Shown here: positions 8,205-8,728 of the stretch, piece after piece
Numbering within the stretch: position 1 is the stretch's first letter
Layout of the letters: the number at the start of each line of letters is the position of its first letter
NCBI GenBank assembly: GCA_031286185.1
Contig: JAITUS010000013.1
Coordinates: forward strand, 1 to 8,728
Source of the DNA: Rickettsiales bacterium
GTDB taxonomy: Bacteria; Pseudomonadota; Alphaproteobacteria; Rickettsiales; Anaplasmataceae
DNA: 8,728 bases
Direction of reading: 5' to 3'
Translations under genes and position numbers: made by a program
Notes under the pieces: generated by a model
Database searches by the model: none
Seen by the model: only the letters and a program-made list of their open reading frames with translations
Told to the model about the DNA's origin: nothing

Positions 8205-8206
8205 AT
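8201..8206 (+). promoter_or_regulatory. Possible -10 box TATAAT for the J-domain gene
   Basis: A perfect TATAAT lies 37 bases before ATG 8244 in the gap between two divergent genes, but no matching -35 hexamer is found at 16-18 bases. It overlaps the candidate -10 box of nfu on the other strand. Confidence 0.3.
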
Positions 8207-8243
8207 TGTTACTATTTAATCACAAAATGATAAAAAAATATAC

Positions 8244-8603
8244 ATGTCATTCATCTTTTTTCTTTTTTTGATATTCATAGTAATTACTTTTGTCTTGCCC
8301 AGCGTTGTTGTATTTTTTCTCTTCTTAACAAAAAGAAATAACATAGGTTTCATGATGAATTCTATATTGAGTAGATTTTTGAATGAATTTAATGGCAGTA
8401 GAAGTTATACTAAAAATGAAACTGGTGATAATATGTCCACAGATGAGGCACTAAAAATATTGGGGCTAAATCCTGAAGCAAGTAAAAATGAAATCAATAA
8501 AGCATATCAAAATTTAATGAAGTTAGTTCACCCAGATAAAGGAGGCTCAGAATATTTTGCACAAAAGTTAAACGCAGCACGTGATAGGTTGCTAAGGAGA
8601 TAA
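8244..8603 (+). CDS. Membrane-anchored J-domain protein, Tim14/Pam18-like
   Basis: J-domain proteins stimulate the ATPase of Hsp70 (DnaK) and direct it to a task or place. This 119-residue protein has a single hydrophobic N-terminal helix (about 3-29), a linker rich in polar residues (about 30-62), and a C-terminal J domain (about 65-119). The J domain includes ALKILGLNPEAS and the essential HPD tripeptide at 96-98 in KLVHPDKGG. It lacks the Gly/Phe region, zinc fingers and substrate-binding domains of DnaJ itself, so it is not the housekeeping DnaJ. The order TM-linker-J domain at the C-terminus is that of mitochondrial Tim14/Pam18 and related alphaproteobacterial proteins. The N-terminus probably crosses the inner membrane with the J domain in the cytoplasm, where it can meet DnaK; the client process is unknown. 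No clear Shine-Dalgarno precedes the ATG. It is divergent from nfu and followed within 11 bp by an insertion-sequence end. Confidence 0.88.
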   Translation: MSFIFFLFLIFIVITFVLPSVVVFFLFLTKRNNIGFMMNSILSRFLNEFNGSRSYTKNETGDNMSTDEALKILGLNPEASKNEINKAYQNLMKLVHPDKGGSEYFAQKLNAARDRLLRR

Positions 8604-8611
8604 TAAATCTC

Positions 8612-8728
8612 TTAGAACCTGTTTAAAATCTTCGTAATTAGGAGAGAAATGAAGGAGAGAACAATCATCTGTAAGCTAGTGTTGAGTTTCCGCTCGCAAT
8701 TTTTCCACAATCGTCTGCATTTTTCTAA
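8612..8728 (-). CDS. IS5-family-like transposase, C-terminal end only, runs out of the window
   Basis: Read on the minus strand from the window edge, an open frame of 38 codons ends with TAA at 8614-8612. It begins EKCRRLWKNCERKLNTSL and continues into a hydrophobic end. The CRRLWKNCERKLNTSLQ pattern is the typical C-terminus of IS5-family (IS4/IS5 superfamily) DDE transposases found in Rickettsiales. The catalytic DDE residues would lie outside the window, so whether the gene is intact cannot be judged. The identification is from recalled family pattern over a short segment. Confidence 0.7.
   Translation of the reverse strand, partial: LEKCRRLWKNCERKLNTSLQMIVLSFISLLITKILNRF
8615..8728 (-). 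mobile_element. Terminus of an IS5-family-like insertion sequence
   Basis: The element continues past the right edge of the window. Its left tip is placed at about 8615, where GAACCTGTTTAAAATCTTCG begins; this resembles the ends of IS5-superfamily elements. The preceding TTA (8612-8614), or TTAG, could be target-site duplication, matching the short T/A-centred targets of the family. If so, the transposase stop codon is supplied by the target sequence and not by the element. The exact boundary cannot be proven without the other end. Confidence 0.55.

Noticed and set aside
1..8728. tRNA genes, rRNA, CRISPR arrays, phage genes or a defence system
   Set aside because: No cloverleaf with conserved T-loop, no regularly spaced direct repeats and no phage or defence domains were seen; the genes are mainly conserved core functions.

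Overview
The window looks like chromosomal DNA of a Wolbachia-type alphaproteobacterial endosymbiont (Anaplasmataceae, Rickettsiales). The evidence is AT-rich coding sequence, housekeeping proteins of Rickettsiales character, ThyX as the thymidylate synthase, a palindromic repeat of the kind scattered through Wolbachia and Rickettsia genomes, an ankyrin-type membrane protein, and an IS5-family transposase end. The genus is an inference from familiarity, not from a database search.

Left part (1-1603, plus strand): the C-terminal half of murA (peptidoglycan precursor synthesis) is followed after 9 bases by thyX (dTMP synthesis). The two appear to be co-transcribed. The start of the murA segment contains a 62-bp compound palindrome through which the reading frame stays open, so it probably encodes an extra peptide inside MurA.

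Middle (1604-5415): a 537-residue acidic protein of unknown function lies on the minus strand. It has a coiled coil, a long low-complexity acidic stretch and a basic PRKKR motif. It is divergent from priA (replication restart helicase) on the plus strand, and both promoters must lie in the 167-bp gap between them.

Right part (5416-8611): a 266-residue protein with one ankyrin-like repeat and two hydrophobic glycine-rich segments is transcribed on the plus strand from its own good sigma70-type promoter. It converges on, and overlaps by 8 bp, hisS (histidyl-tRNA synthetase). hisS is the second gene of a minus-strand pair with nfu (Fe-S cluster carrier), joined by an ATGA stop/start overlap. Divergent from nfu is a small membrane-anchored J-domain protein resembling mitochondrial Tim14/Pam18.

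Right edge (8612-8728): the 3' end of an IS5-family-like transposase gene on the minus strand, running into the window edge. Its terminus lies about 11 bp after the J-domain gene.

Most of the window is conserved core metabolism and information processing. I found no CRISPR array, RNA gene, phage module or multi-gene defence system. The parts most worth a second look are the protein-coding palindrome in murA and the two proteins without a known role (the acidic PRKKR protein and the ankyrin/glycine-zipper protein), which are candidate host-interaction proteins.
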